DNA of 64,000 bases from an uncultured Psychrobacter sp. (lineage in GTDB: Bacteria; Pseudomonadota; Gammaproteobacteria; Pseudomonadales; Moraxellaceae): assembly GCA_947489525.1 (NCBI GenBank), contig CANLDW010000002.1:124001-188000 (forward strand), read 5' to 3'. Numbering within the stretch: the first letter of the stretch is position 1; every line of letters starts with the position of its first letter. A program made the translations under genes and the position numbers. The notes beneath the pieces were generated by a model that worked only from the letters and a program-made list of their open reading frames with translations, had not been told where the DNA came from and did no database searches. Positions 44,235 through 54,635 of the stretch are shown one piece after another.

Positions 44235-47200
44235 CTAGATCATCTTCCACGTCATGTCGTTCTCCGTTAAGCGATGATAACTTAACTGCGGATAAGCGGA
44301 TAGATCTAGATTTTGTAGGTTGTTGAGCGCTTGTAGCAGCGCGTCATAGTAAGGCTGTAGCATAGCAAATTGAGCAGGCGTAGTATGCCCGACATTTAAC
44401 AAGCACTTATCTTCTAAGTCCTGACTGCTTTGACGTAGCTCTGGTACACCTGTGTAGCGGCTGGCGCCCAATATGCGATGGGCAACTTGCGCAAGCATAC
44501 TGCGATCACGCGCTCGCCACGCTTCATCCAAGGCGCGCTTTTCGTCATCGATAGTATCGAGCATCATCGTAATTAGCTTTGCAGCGAGCTCGGGCTTGTT
44601 TGCTGAACGTGTCAGCGCATCTTGCCAATCAAAGATGTCTTTGGTAACGATATCGGTACTAGGTTTATCACTAGGTTTATCACTAGATTGTGCGTCAGTG
44701 GATTGTCCGTTAGTGTGTTCAGCCTTAAACTGAGCACTGTATTCAGCACCGAGGTCGCGATTAGGTTCAGAAGCATCTACAAGCTTCTGCTGCTTTGCAA
44801 TGTTCATCTTCGAGCGATGCATTGCTTGATAGGCGGCATCGATAAAGGGTATTTGCCGCTTATTTTTATAGTGCAGATTTTCATAGTGCGTTATCGCATC
44901 CTTGCTTGGGGCACGGTGCTCAGCATTATCCCTTACGTCTATATCTGAGTCCTTTGCTGAGCTGTTTTTTACAACGGTATTTTTTGTTACATTATCTTTT
45001 GCTGACTCTTCTTTTAGATAGTCATCGCGGATTTTTTTGAGTGATAAAGGGCAGCGTTGTTTACTGGCAGGCGCGCGCTCATCTTCGTCTGCGTCTATAT
45101 TATGTACTGCTGTAGTACTGGTAGGCGCAATGTCATCATCGCTATTTAGATAACGCAGTAATTGATTATCTTGTACATTTATATCCTCTTTGTTTACCTC
45201 TCTACGCTCTTCACCAGCTTGTATATCGTAAGGTAGTGATAGGTTATCAGCTAAAAGCGGTGAGGTGGCTTCACGTCCAAGCCATTTTTGTAGTACTTGT
45301 AATAGCTGCGGCTGACTGATGGGCTTGCCGACATAATCATCGATACCGCTGGCAATCAGTTTGTCACGCTCATCTGCCAATCCGTGGGCACTAAGGGCAA
45401 TGATAGGGATATGACTATCTTTGGTTTCAAGATTACGAATTTGCCGCGCCGCTTCATGACCTGACATACGCGGCATTTGGATGTCCATAAAGATCAGATC
45501 AATGCGTTCTTTGTCCTCGGCAGCTGCCGTAGACTCGAATGAGTTGGTGGTATCGTCAGCGCCTTTTTTGTTAACCTCTGTGCGAGATTCCGCTTTACTA
45601 CGCTGGGTCTTTTTTGATAGGCTTTGTGGATTGTCTTTCGCCACTGTCGCCTGTCTGGCCTGCTGCTTGCTGATAAGCTCAATAGCCTCAAAGCCGCTAC
45701 TGACAGTAATGACATGGATACCAAGCTCACTGAGTAGCGCATCAAGCACAAGTAGGTTTGGCAGATGGTCATCAACGGCTAGTACCGTCATACCTTGCCA
45801 GCGCGGCTCATTTATCGACGCTTTGCTCTCGCGCTTTTGCGTATCAAGCATAGCGTACAGTTGACGTTTATCCAGTGGCTCGTACAGGATATTGGCGTGG
45901 TAGCGATTGAGCAGCGCTTGGTCAGCCGCCACTTGGTAGCCAAAAACAGCAAGCTTACCTTGATAATGCAGACGTATCTGCTTGAGTAGCGCCATCATAT
46001 CATCTTGCGTATCGTGATCGACAATCACCCAGTCCCAATAGTTGCCGTGCTCTTTTAAGGATTCAAGCACGCCAGGCAAAGAGTTGGCTTGGGTGAGAAC
46101 TACAGGCAGATTTTGTAGGCTAGCTTTAAGCACTTGGCGCGAGGCAGTATGGTTGATCCACACCAGTACATTAAACTCATCGCTTGCTCCTGCCAGCGGC
46201 GCTAGCACTGGTAGATCGATAGTCTGTCCAGTCGCCGCCTCCAGCACATCAACGTGTGCGGGCATACGAAACCAAAATGTGGCCCCATTATTGGCGATGT
46301 TTTCTTGGACATTATCATAAAAGCCAATATCACCGCCCATCAAACGTATCAGTTGTTTGGAGATGACAAGACCCAAACCCGTACCGCCGTACTGCCTAGT
46401 AGTGGAAGGGTCACCTTGGCTAAAGCTTTGGAACAGCATCTTTTGATCCGTACTTGAGATGCCTTTACCACTATCTTGCACGCTGATCATTAGATAATTA
46501 TCACGGTGGTCGTCCAAGCTGACCCGCACGACCACATCCCCGCTATCAGTAAACTTTATAGCATTACCCACAATATTGGTGAGCACTTGCTTAAGACGCA
46601 GCGCATCACCGTTTACGCGCATGGGCACATCATTGTAGAATAGCACGGCCATGCGCAGACCCTTTTCAGCAGCAACTGGGGACAGCATATCGACCACATC
46701 ATAGATGGTATCGTACAGGTCAAACTCATGACGATCCAATATCAGCTTACCCGCTTCAATCTTAGAAAAATCAAGCACATCATTGACCAGCGCAAGTAGA
46801 TGAGCGGAGGACTTGCGAATGGTTTGTACGTACAAGTCCTGCTCGGGACTGAGATTGCCGTGACGTGCCAGCAAATTAATAAACCCATCGATACTGTTTA
46901 AAGGCGTGCGCAGCTCATGACTGATGTTAGCTAAAAAGGCGGATTTGGCTTGACTGGTTGAGATCGCTGCATCGCGCGCATTTCTAATAGAGATGTTCTG
47001 CATCTCCATCTCATCGAACGCAAGGCGCAGATCGTCCTCGGTTTGCTCCGCATGATCAGTCAAATCTTGAAAGCTACTGTGCAAGCGGCGCAGCGTTTTG
47101 ACTAGATCTTGCTGCAATAAGTTCAGCTCGCCGTTTGACTCGACAGGGACAGGCTTGTATAAGTTATCGACCTGCGTGCGCTGCAATTGCAGGCGCAGCT

Positions 47201-47843
47201 CATAGATGGGCGCAATCCAGCGCTTTGAATAGATATTTAAACTGAGTAATAAAATGAGAATGGTAAAGAGACCGGTAATAGCAAGCGACATCGCAATACG
47301 GTAGCGAGCAATGTAGAGTGGCTCGTTGTCGATGTCGACCATCAGCCATATACGCTCACCATCAAACCTACCCAGCATACTACCGTAAGCACTACCGATT
47401 GGCGTGGCAAGCTGAGAGACAAACTCTTGTGACGTATCAAAATCTGGCCATACCTCATCCGAGCCGTAACCGACTGCTGCGAGCACTTGATTATCAGCAT
47501 TAATAATAGCAATGCGTTGTACGTGCTGCTCTGACTGCATGCGGCTCAGCCTGTCTTTGATCAGCTCTAAGGTTGCGACAGCTGGCGTTGATGCTGGGTC
47601 TTGGGCTGTCCCGCCCGTATCAGATGTTTGCTCAAGTAATTCTGGTATCAGCTCGGTAATCGTAGGCGCATAGCGGATCAACACCGCCTCAGCCAATGCT
47701 TCTTGCTCTGAGTTACTGGCACGCATCGTCTCATAGAACACTAAAAGACCGCCTACCGCTGCCAGCAAAGATATCGGTAAAAACACCAATAAGATCAGCT
47801 GACCGTAAGCACTTCTGATATCAAAACGTTTTTTGTATGCCAT
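44235..47843 (-). CDS. gacS: Hybrid sensor histidine kinase GacS/BarA
   Basis: 1202 residues. Two membrane helices (about 15-37 and 184-206) bracket a periplasmic sensor. Then HAMP-like linker, histidine kinase with H309 (NISHELRTPLN), ATPase (GGTGLGLVISKQL), receiver with D692 and phospho-acceptor D787 (FMDIQMPRMSG), and an HPt domain with H1122 (AHRILGASRYTG). This is the GacS/BarA tripartite layout; its partner GacA is not in the window. The receiver carries a Lys/Ser/Glu-rich insertion of about 48 residues between D692 and D787. A long polar linker (about 865-1065) precedes the HPt. cysM is divergent. Confidence 0.94.
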   Translation of the reverse strand: MAYKKRFDIRSAYGQLILLVFLPISLLAAVGGLLVFYETMRASNSEQEALAEAVLIRYAPTITELIPELLEQTSDTGGTAQDPASTPAVATLELIKDRLSRMQSEQHVQRIAIINADNQVLAAVGYGSDEVWPDFDTSQEFVSQLATPIGSAYGSMLGRFDGERIWLMVDIDNEPLYIARYRIAMSLAITGLFTILILLLSLNIYSKRWIAPIYELRLQLQRTQVDNLYKPVPVESNGELNLLQQDLVKTLRRLHSSFQDLTDHAEQTEDDLRLAFDEMEMQNISIRNARDAAISTSQAKSAFLANISHELRTPLNSIDGFINLLARHGNLSPEQDLYVQTIRKSSAHLLALVNDVLDFSKIEAGKLILDRHEFDLYDTIYDVVDMLSPVAAEKGLRMAVLFYNDVPMRVNGDALRLKQVLTNIVGNAIKFTDSGDVVVRVSLDDHRDNYLMISVQDSGKGISSTDQKMLFQSFSQGDPSTTRQYGGTGLGLVISKQLIRLMGGDIGFYDNVQENIANNGATFWFRMPAHVDVLEAATGQTIDLPVLAPLAGASDEFNVLVWINHTASRQVLKASLQNLPVVLTQANSLPGVLESLKEHGNYWDWVIVDHDTQDDMMALLKQIRLHYQGKLAVFGYQVAADQALLNRYHANILYEPLDKRQLYAMLDTQKRESKASINEPRWQGMTVLAVDDHLPNLLVLDALLSELGIHVITVSSGFEAIELISKQQARQATVAKDNPQSLSKKTQRSKAESRTEVNKKGADDTTNSFESTAAAEDKERIDLIFMDIQMPRMSGHEAARQIRNLETKDSHIPIIALSAHGLADERDKLIASGIDDYVGKPISQPQLLQVLQKWLGREATSPLLADNLSLPYDIQAGEERREVNKEDINVQDNQLLRYLNSDDDIAPTSTTAVHNIDADEDERAPASKQRCPLSLKKIRDDYLKEESAKDNVTKNTVVKNSSAKDSDIDVRDNAEHRAPSKDAITHYENLHYKNKRQIPFIDAAYQAMHRSKMNIAKQQKLVDASEPNRDLGAEYSAQFKAEHTNGQSTDAQSSDKPSDKPSTDIVTKDIFDWQDALTRSANKPELAAKLITMMLDTIDDEKRALDEAWRARDRSMLAQVAHRILGASRYTGVPELRQSSQDLEDKCLLNVGHTTPAQFAMLQPYYDALLQALNNLQNLDLSAYPQLSYHRLTENDMTWKMI

Positions 47844-48101
47844 ACCAGAGGGATTCCTACGATTGATTCGTTGCAGTATGTAGTCGCTACCATCTGTATT
47901 ATATCAGGGCTAAGCTTGGCATATTGTGACAATAAGAGCTAAAACAAATACCGCGTGATAAAGCTGAGTCGTAACCCAGCGCAGCTAAAAACAAAATGAT
48001 ATAATAACGCAGCTTTTATATACTGTCTTGATTCATCTTACGGCAATTGTCCACACTACGGCATCATCCTCAATCGTCCAAATAATAAACAAGGATACTT
48101 T

Positions 48102-49055
48102 ATGTCCTCAAAGGCCATGACCCCTACTAACTTTATCACCAAAACTACTGAGCTTGCCGCTTGCGTTGGTCAAACACCGCTTGTCACTCTAAATCGCTTA
48201 CCGACGCAAGAGAACATCACTAATGGGGCGGCACTATTAGCTAAGCTTGAAGGTAACAATCCGGCAGGCTCTGTTAAAGACCGCCCTGCCTTTAATATGA
48301 TTTATCAAGCTGAGCTGCGCGGTGAGATCACACCTGGTGACACTCTGATTGAAGCGACCAGTGGTAATACGGGGATTGCTCTTGCGATGGTTGCAGCCAT
48401 GCGCGGATATCCAATTACCTTGCTCATGCCAACCAACTCTACCCAAGAGCGTAAGGACGCCATGCTCGCTTATGGTGCGACTTTGATCGAAGTAGATGAT
48501 GGTATGGAAGCGGCGCGCGATATGGCGCTACAAATGCAAGCACAAGGTAAAGGGACAGTCCTAGATCAATTCAACAACCCTGATAATAGCCAAGCGCACT
48601 ACTTGACGACAGGGCCTGAGCTATGGGCGCAAACGGACGGTAAAATTACTCACTTTATTAGCTCTATGGGTACTACGGGTACGATCACAGGTGTGGCGCA
48701 GTATCTAAAAGAACAAAACCCTGAGGTGCAGATTATCGGTCTACAACCTGATGAAGAGGCTTCTATTGCCGGTATTCGCCGCTGGCACGCTGCTTATATG
48801 CCAAGTATCTATCGAGCAGACTTAGTCGATAAAGTCATGGATATTGACCAGCATGTGGCGGAGATTTATATGCGTAAGCTTGCCAGATCCGAAGGTATTT
48901 TTGCAGGCGTATCCTCAGGTGCAGCTGCTTGGGCAGCGCTACAAGTGGCTAAAGACAACCCTAAGGCAGTCATTGCCTTTATTGTTTGTGATCGTGGTGA
49001 CCGCTACCTATCAACAGGCTTATACAATGTTGGTATTGCCCACGTGCCTGCATAA
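48102..49055 (+). CDS. cysM: Cysteine synthase B
   Basis: Makes cysteine from O-acetylserine and sulfide or thiosulfate with pyridoxal phosphate. 317 residues. The PLP lysine is K59 in GNNPAGSVKDR; the phosphate loop is EATSGNTGIAL; SSMGTTGTITG is also present. Family length is about 300. It lies between gacS and rlmD, matching the order in Pseudomonas. AAGGA precedes the ATG. Confidence 0.95.
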   Translation: MSSKAMTPTNFITKTTELAACVGQTPLVTLNRLPTQENITNGAALLAKLEGNNPAGSVKDRPAFNMIYQAELRGEITPGDTLIEATSGNTGIALAMVAAMRGYPITLLMPTNSTQERKDAMLAYGATLIEVDDGMEAARDMALQMQAQGKGTVLDQFNNPDNSQAHYLTTGPELWAQTDGKITHFISSMGTTGTITGVAQYLKEQNPEVQIIGLQPDEEASIAGIRRWHAAYMPSIYRADLVDKVMDIDQHVAEIYMRKLARSEGIFAGVSSGAAAWAALQVAKDNPKAVIAFIVCDRGDRYLSTGLYNVGIAHVPA

Positions 49056-49110
49056 GCCACACTTTTAGGCATTTTTATGCATTTGATACGCATTTATTAT
49101 AAGAAACCTT

Positions 49111-49947
49111 ATGTTATCTCCTTCAACCCAAACACACGCCCTACCCGCCAATCCTATCCTCGTGTTTGATATCGAAACCGTGGCGGATACTGAGGCAGCG
49201 CGGCGCGTTTATCCAAAGCTCGCTCATCTCAATGACGCGGACACTTTGAGCGCGCTCACGGCTATTCGCGTGCAAGAAGCGGGGCATGACTTTATGCGTT
49301 TGCCGCTACAGCGTATTGTTTGTATCTCAGCGTTATACTTAAAAGACGGTCGTTTTTCCCTGTTTTCTTTGAGCGCGGATAAATTTAGTGAACAAGACAT
49401 CTTAGCTAAGTTTTTTCGTGCTTTTGACGACGCGCAAAATCTACCACAGCTCATAAGCTGGAATGGCTCAGGCTTTGATATCCCGGTACTTATCTACCGC
49501 GCAATGCAGTACGATCTAGCCGCGCCGTGGTTGTTTGAAGAAGGGGCGCGTATCAAAAGCATGCGCTATGATAACTATGTTAATCGCTTTCAGACCCGTC
49601 ATTTAGATCTGATGGATCGATTTAGTCAATACGGAGCCAGTCGCCGCGAGGCTATGGACGTGGTCGCTAGCCTGTACGGCTTGCCTGGCAAAACCGACGT
49701 CGATGGTAGTATGGTTGGCGCTTTAGTCGCACGCGCCCAGTGGCAGACCCTATCAACTTACTGCGAGTCTGATGTAATGAATACGTGGCTGATTTATTTG
49801 CGCTGGCTGCGCTTAAATGGTCAACTGACAAGCGCAGGTTTTATGGATTGGCAGCAGCAAAGCTACGACTACTTGGCTCGTCTGACGCAGCCCGATGGTA
49901 GCTTGCGCCATCAAACCTTTATCGATGAGTGGACGCAAACTTTATAA
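49111..49947 (+). CDS. Predicted 3'-5' exonuclease of the PolB-like family
   Basis: 278 residues, DnaQ-like DEDD exonuclease fold. Motif I is VFDIETVAD (D18, E20 by count), motif II is ISWNGSGFDIPVL, and motif III is STYCESDVMNTWLIY. This matches the stand-alone exonuclease family related to the proofreading domain of DNA polymerase B. Role in repair is presumed. It begins 55 bp after cysM and ends 123 bp before rlmD, likely in one transcript. Confidence 0.87.
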   Translation: MLSPSTQTHALPANPILVFDIETVADTEAARRVYPKLAHLNDADTLSALTAIRVQEAGHDFMRLPLQRIVCISALYLKDGRFSLFSLSADKFSEQDILAKFFRAFDDAQNLPQLISWNGSGFDIPVLIYRAMQYDLAAPWLFEEGARIKSMRYDNYVNRFQTRHLDLMDRFSQYGASRREAMDVVASLYGLPGKTDVDGSMVGALVARAQWQTLSTYCESDVMNTWLIYLRWLRLNGQLTSAGFMDWQQQSYDYLARLTQPDGSLRHQTFIDEWTQTL

Positions 49948-50070
49948 TCTCATACTTGTACGCATCTGATCGCGCTCTGAATAGACCCATACTACTATCA
50001 GTAAGACTTGGCTGCGCGCACTTTTTTTTAATAACACTTTTTATCACTTATATCTAGCAAAGGCAGCTTT

Positions 50071-51609
50071 ATGCAACCTACAGATTCAACTTTGAATATA
50101 ACAAATACAGCGCTATCAAACACTGAGGGTCAAACCATTACGACCCCGCCACACAAAAAAAAGTCTAAGCCGTCTTCAAAGACGCGTCGACGTCTAAAGG
50201 ATGCAGCGCCGCTGCCTTTTGCTATTGATAACTTATCGCATGATGGGCGCGGGGTTGCCATTTATGGTAAGGGCTTAGATGATACAGACGCTCATCCCTT
50301 GGATAAGCACGGCAAAAAGGTCTTTGTCAGCTTTGCCCTGCCAGGTGAGCAAGTAGAGGTAAAGCTAACTAACAGTCGCAGCAGTTTTGAGGAAGGCGAT
50401 GCTACTGACGTTATTGCTAATCCAAATCCTGAGCGTGCCGTACCGCCCTGCCCGCACTTTGGTGTATGCGGCGGTTGTAATTTACAGCACTGGCAGCCCG
50501 ATGGACAGATCCACTTTAAGCAGTCCGTGCTCGCTGAGATGTTACAACATCAAGCAAACGTGCAGCCCAAGCACTGGCTTGCACCAGTTATAGCTGATCG
50601 CCTAGGTTACCGTACTAAGGCGAGACTTGGCGTGCGCTACGTGGCAAAAAAACAGACGGCACTGGTAGGCTTTCGTGAGCGTTCAAGCAACTTTTTGGCA
50701 GAGCTGAACGAGTGCCATGTGCTAGATCCACGTATTGGTTTTGAGATTGAGAATCTAAAGGTCTTGATCAGCAGCCTTGAGAGCCGCGATCAAATCGCCC
50801 AGCTTGAGCTGGCTATGGGTGAGCACTTGCCTGATCTGCCTGATGGGGATCAGCCTATCGCCTTAATTGTGCGCCACCTCGCGCCGCTGTCCAACGCCGA
50901 TATCGACGCCCTAAAAGCTTTTTTTATAGCGCGTAGTTGGCAGTTGTATTTGCAGCCCAAAGGTGCTGATAGCATTAGACGCGTGGCGTTAAGACCAACT
51001 GATGATATGAGTCAACAGTTTGGACGTTTGTACTATCAGTTGCCTGAATACGACTTAACGTATGAGTTTATCCCAACGGACTTTACTCAAGTTAACCTAT
51101 CAGTTAACCGCAAAATGACCAAGCTGGCTTGTGATTTATTAGACTTGCAAGCGGGCGAGCGCGTCCTTGATCTATTTAGTGGTTTAGGTAATTTTAGTTT
51201 ACCACTAGCACGTCTGGTGGGAGATACAGGTCAAGTCATTGGCGTTGAAGGTAGTGACGCGATGACACACCGCGCGGCAGACAATGCGCAGCGCAACGGT
51301 ATTCACCATGCTGAGTTTTATAGTCAGGACTTAACGCAAGATTGCAGTGAGGCGCCTTGGGCCAATCAAGGCTTTGACGCTCTTTTGATCGATCCGCCGC
51401 GCTCTGGTGCTTGGGAGATCATGCAGTATCTACCAAAGTTTGGTGCCAAGCGTATTGTCTATGTGTCGTGTAATCCAGCGACTCTTGCCCGCGATACCAA
51501 AGCCCTCCTTGAACAAGGCTACCGCTTGACGCACGCAGGCGTCATGGATATGTTTTGTCATACTGGACACGTTGAGTCCATTGCGCGCTTTGAGAAAGTA
51601 TCAGAGTAA
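50071..51609 (+). CDS. rlmD: 23S rRNA (uracil-1939-C5)-methyltransferase RlmD
   Basis: 512 residues. N-terminal TRAM domain ([17 protein letters not shown]), an iron-sulfur cluster motif with [18 protein letters not shown]-binding [18 protein letters not shown], and the catalytic cysteine in [12 protein letters not shown]. It methylates U1939 of 23S rRNA. The N-terminus has an extra basic tail of about 40 residues ([13 protein letters not shown]), possibly for RNA binding. It lies between the exonuclease gene and relA, in the order seen in pseudomonads. Confidence 0.95.
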   Translation: MQPTDSTLNITNTALSNTEGQTITTPPHKKKSKPSSKTRRRLKDAAPLPFAIDNLSHDGRGVAIYGKGLDDTDAHPLDKHGKKVFVSFALPGEQVEVKLTNSRSSFEEGDATDVIANPNPERAVPPCPHFGVCGGCNLQHWQPDGQIHFKQSVLAEMLQHQANVQPKHWLAPVIADRLGYRTKARLGVRYVAKKQTALVGFRERSSNFLAELNECHVLDPRIGFEIENLKVLISSLESRDQIAQLELAMGEHLPDLPDGDQPIALIVRHLAPLSNADIDALKAFFIARSWQLYLQPKGADSIRRVALRPTDDMSQQFGRLYYQLPEYDLTYEFIPTDFTQVNLSVNRKMTKLACDLLDLQAGERVLDLFSGLGNFSLPLARLVGDTGQVIGVEGSDAMTHRAADNAQRNGIHHAEFYSQDLTQDCSEAPWANQGFDALLIDPPRSGAWEIMQYLPKFGAKRIVYVSCNPATLARDTKALLEQGYRLTHAGVMDMFCHTGHVESIARFEKVSE

Positions 51610-51680
51610 GCGTCTGTCATTTGCTTACTGATAATTAGAAACATGCTTGCTAAGCGTTAACACCTATTACAGAGCCTTGC

Positions 51681-51708
51681 TTGATTTGTTACTACAAAGT
51701 GAGATAAT
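51681..51708 (+). promoter_or_regulatory. Candidate sigma-70 promoter for relA
   Basis: TTGATT at 51681-51686, 16 bases, GATAAT at 51703-51708. Transcription would begin near 51715 and give a leader of about 285 bases before relA. Confidence 0.4.
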
Positions 51709-51832
51709 AACTCTTAAATTCATAATGTTCTTATTTTTAATACTGTGTAGCACAGCCTAATAAGGGACTGCTGTTACTGTATAACAAACCAAATATAATA
51801 TTAGCGCTTGTGTATCGCTTACAGTCATTCCT

Positions 51833-51877
51833 ATAACAGCTGCTAAAAATGGATTTTTTGGCGGCTGTGTTATTTTT
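51833..51877 (+). terminator. Hairpin with T-run in the relA leader
   Basis: ATAACAGCTGC at 51833-51843 pairs with GCGGCTGTGTTAT at 51861-51873 (two-base bulge, one mismatch), followed by TTTTTT. It may end rlmD read-through, or weaken transcription into relA. The rest of 51610-51998 shows no gene. Confidence 0.5.
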
Positions 51878-51998
51878 TAGCGAGACAACGACTTTGTAGT
51901 CTTAGCTGGCGAATAGTTTAGGGTTTGATCTGTCGCTTGCCACACAACATGTGATGAGCGTATGAACATTCATTTAAAATAGCTAAGAGGATCCGGCT

Positions 51999-54554
51999 AT
52001 GGTAAAGATTCGTGAAGGTTTGCCGTTAGTAGATGGGCAGACCACTCAAGCTGACAGTGCTGCATTGGCTGCACAGTTAGTGGCAAACCAGCGCTCTCAG
52101 CAGTCCGCCAATAGCTACGCTCAGATACCCCTTGACATAAAATATCAACTTGCCACTCATAAGCTGCATACCACTTTTGATCGCTCAGCGCCGCATGCCT
52201 ACCCCAGCTATACCAGCACCATAAGTTCAGATGAGGCCGCAAACCAAGTAGTAGCAAACCATGCACGCTCAATAAAAGCGCTTGAATCCGTCGATATTGA
52301 TCATGCCAGCATCGATGTTCCTACGTGGTTAAACAACGTCGCTAAGCGTATTGGACAAGATAGCGTCCCTGATCTGAGTCAAGCTTGTGAGTTTATCCGT
52401 AGTCACATGAATACTCAAGAATCTGAGCGCTCAGGCGCTTATGTTACGGGTATCGGCATGACCGACATTTTAACCTATTTGTATCAAGACGAAGATGCCT
52501 TGGTTGCGGCTATGCTTTATCGTAGTGCGCGTAAATCGATTATCAGCTTACAAGATATTGAACAAAAATTTGGTTCTGATATTGCCATACTGGTAAAAGA
52601 TACGCTAGCTATGGGTAAGCTCTCCGAGATTATTGAGAGTAATAAACGCTTAGAAGATCACGTGGTCAATAATCAGCGTGACCAGCTCTCCAATATTTAC
52701 AGCATGCTTATATCCGTAACGAACGATGTGCGCGTGGTACTTATTAAGCTTGCCGAGCGTACGTTTGCCATGCGTGAGCTCACATTTTCGCACGCTGAGC
52801 GTCAACGCCGAGTAGCGCGTGAAGTCATGACCATCTACGCACCTCTCGCTCACCGCTTAGGTATCGCTCAGCTCAAGTGGGAGCTTGAAGACCTTGCTTT
52901 TCGCTACCTCGCTCCTGAACGTTACAAAGAGATTGCTAAACTACTCTCCGAAAAACGTAGCGAGCGTGAATCCTATATCCAGCGCGTTGAGCAGCAGTTA
53001 AACTGTGCCCTAAAAGAAGCAGGTATAAGCGGTGAAGTCTCAGGACGCGTCAAACATATCTACTCTATCTACCGCAAAATGAAGCTCAAAGGCTTATCCT
53101 TTGATCAGCTCTATGATATTCGTGCGCTACGAGTGCTGGTTAACACACCATCTGACTGTTATCACGTTCTTGGTCTGGTTCACGGGTTGTGGCGCTATAT
53201 TCCCGAGCAGTTCGATGACTACATTACCAATCCAAAATCAAACGGTTACCGCTCGCTACACACTGCTGTGATTGCTGAAAATAAGTCACTTGAGGTGCAG
53301 ATACGCACCCACGAGATGCACTTTGAGGCCGAGCTCGGTATGTGCGCGCACGTCAATTATAAAGAAGGTCTAAAAAACAAAAAAGACAACTATCTCAATC
53401 AAAGAATCAGCTCGCTGCGCCAGCTGTTGTCCGTCAATAGTGACACACGGCAGCACACGCGTACGCCACTTGTCGCGGATAGTGAGCTTGATGAATTGGA
53501 GTTTGATGAAGAAGAGCAAGTCGTTGATTTTGACGAGCTTGAGCGCATTTATATCTTTAGCCGCGACGGCGATATCACAGAGCTACCAAAAGGCGCTACC
53601 GTTTTGGATTTTGCTTACTACGTGCACACCCAAGTTGGTAATCGCGCTCAAGCGGCGCGGGTCAACCAGCGCTATGTTCCGCTCACATATCAGCTCAAAA
53701 CCGGCGAGCAGGTCGAGATTATTACCAAAGCATCGCGGGAACCTAACCGTGATTGGCTGGTTGCCTCCTTAGGTTATATCCATACCAACAGAGCGCGCTC
53801 AAAGCTGCGTCAATGGTTCAACAAACAAGACCGTGATAAGAATATCGAGATCGGTCGTCAGATGCTCAGTAAAGAGCTTGAACGCCTCTCCGTGCATCCT
53901 AATAGTATTGATTTAAATGACTATATTCAGTATTTCCACGTCAATAATACTGATGACATTATTGTCGGACTTGTGACAGGCGATATTGGTATCAATCAGC
54001 TAACCAATCACATCTCGCGCCAGTTGCAATTGGAGCCTGACAAACCAGAAGATGACTTTGTTCCAACCTTAGACGGTAAGGCCGTAGGCAAAACTGACGC
54101 CTATAAAATCTGCTTAGATGGTCTTGATAATACTGAGATTAGTCTTGCAGGCTGCTGTCACCCGGTGTACGGTGAGCCTATCAGCGGTTACATTACGTTG
54201 TCGCGCGGCGTCAGTGTTCACAATCGCGGCTGTCCTGAATACGCACGCTTAATCGAGCGTGACCCTGAACGGCAAATAAAAGCCACTTGGCAGTCTAACG
54301 CTGGTCGCTATCAGCCTGTTGATATCCATGTCGAAGCCTACGATCGCCGTGGTCTGCTGCGTGATCTCACCCAAATTATAGACAAAGAAAACGTTAATAT
54401 CCGTAAAGTTGATACGCTAAGCACCGATGACAATATCGCGTCTTTAAAGTTTCATATTGAAGTCTCGGGACTGGCGCATTTGTCTAAGCTGTTAGCGAAA
54501 CTTGAACAGCAACATGGTATTTTGCATGCGCGCCGCGCCATCTCTCAGCAATAA
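51999..54554 (+). CDS. relA: GTP pyrophosphokinase RelA
   Basis: Makes (p)ppGpp in the stringent response on the ribosome. 851 residues. The hydrolase domain is degenerate: the position of the catalytic HD pair reads AAMLYRSAR, so it should be synthetase-only. The synthetase domain has YDIRALRVLV, FDDYITNPKSNGYRSLHTAV and AELGMCAHVNYKEG of the RelA type. TGS (IYIFSRDGDITELPKGATVLDFAY), zinc-finger-like (AGCCHPVYGEP) and ACT domains follow. An unusual N-terminal region of about 100 residues, Ser/Ala/Gln-rich, precedes the domain. Start has AGAGGA. Confidence 0.96.
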   Translation: MVKIREGLPLVDGQTTQADSAALAAQLVANQRSQQSANSYAQIPLDIKYQLATHKLHTTFDRSAPHAYPSYTSTISSDEAANQVVANHARSIKALESVDIDHASIDVPTWLNNVAKRIGQDSVPDLSQACEFIRSHMNTQESERSGAYVTGIGMTDILTYLYQDEDALVAAMLYRSARKSIISLQDIEQKFGSDIAILVKDTLAMGKLSEIIESNKRLEDHVVNNQRDQLSNIYSMLISVTNDVRVVLIKLAERTFAMRELTFSHAERQRRVAREVMTIYAPLAHRLGIAQLKWELEDLAFRYLAPERYKEIAKLLSEKRSERESYIQRVEQQLNCALKEAGISGEVSGRVKHIYSIYRKMKLKGLSFDQLYDIRALRVLVNTPSDCYHVLGLVHGLWRYIPEQFDDYITNPKSNGYRSLHTAVIAENKSLEVQIRTHEMHFEAELGMCAHVNYKEGLKNKKDNYLNQRISSLRQLLSVNSDTRQHTRTPLVADSELDELEFDEEEQVVDFDELERIYIFSRDGDITELPKGATVLDFAYYVHTQVGNRAQAARVNQRYVPLTYQLKTGEQVEIITKASREPNRDWLVASLGYIHTNRARSKLRQWFNKQDRDKNIEIGRQMLSKELERLSVHPNSIDLNDYIQYFHVNNTDDIIVGLVTGDIGINQLTNHISRQLQLEPDKPEDDFVPTLDGKAVGKTDAYKICLDGLDNTEISLAGCCHPVYGEPISGYITLSRGVSVHNRGCPEYARLIERDPERQIKATWQSNAGRYQPVDIHVEAYDRRGLLRDLTQIIDKENVNIRKVDTLSTDDNIASLKFHIEVSGLAHLSKLLAKLEQQHGILHARRAISQQ

Positions 54555-54635
54555 GACTTACCGCTTATAAGTCCTTGCTGGTATTTAAATTCTCTTAGTA
54601 TTTAAGACCTAATAAAGATCTAATAAAGAGCGACT

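Noticed and set aside
44622-44948. Plus-strand open frame inside gacS
   Set aside because: Antisense to the HPt linker of gacS; no motif and no start signal.
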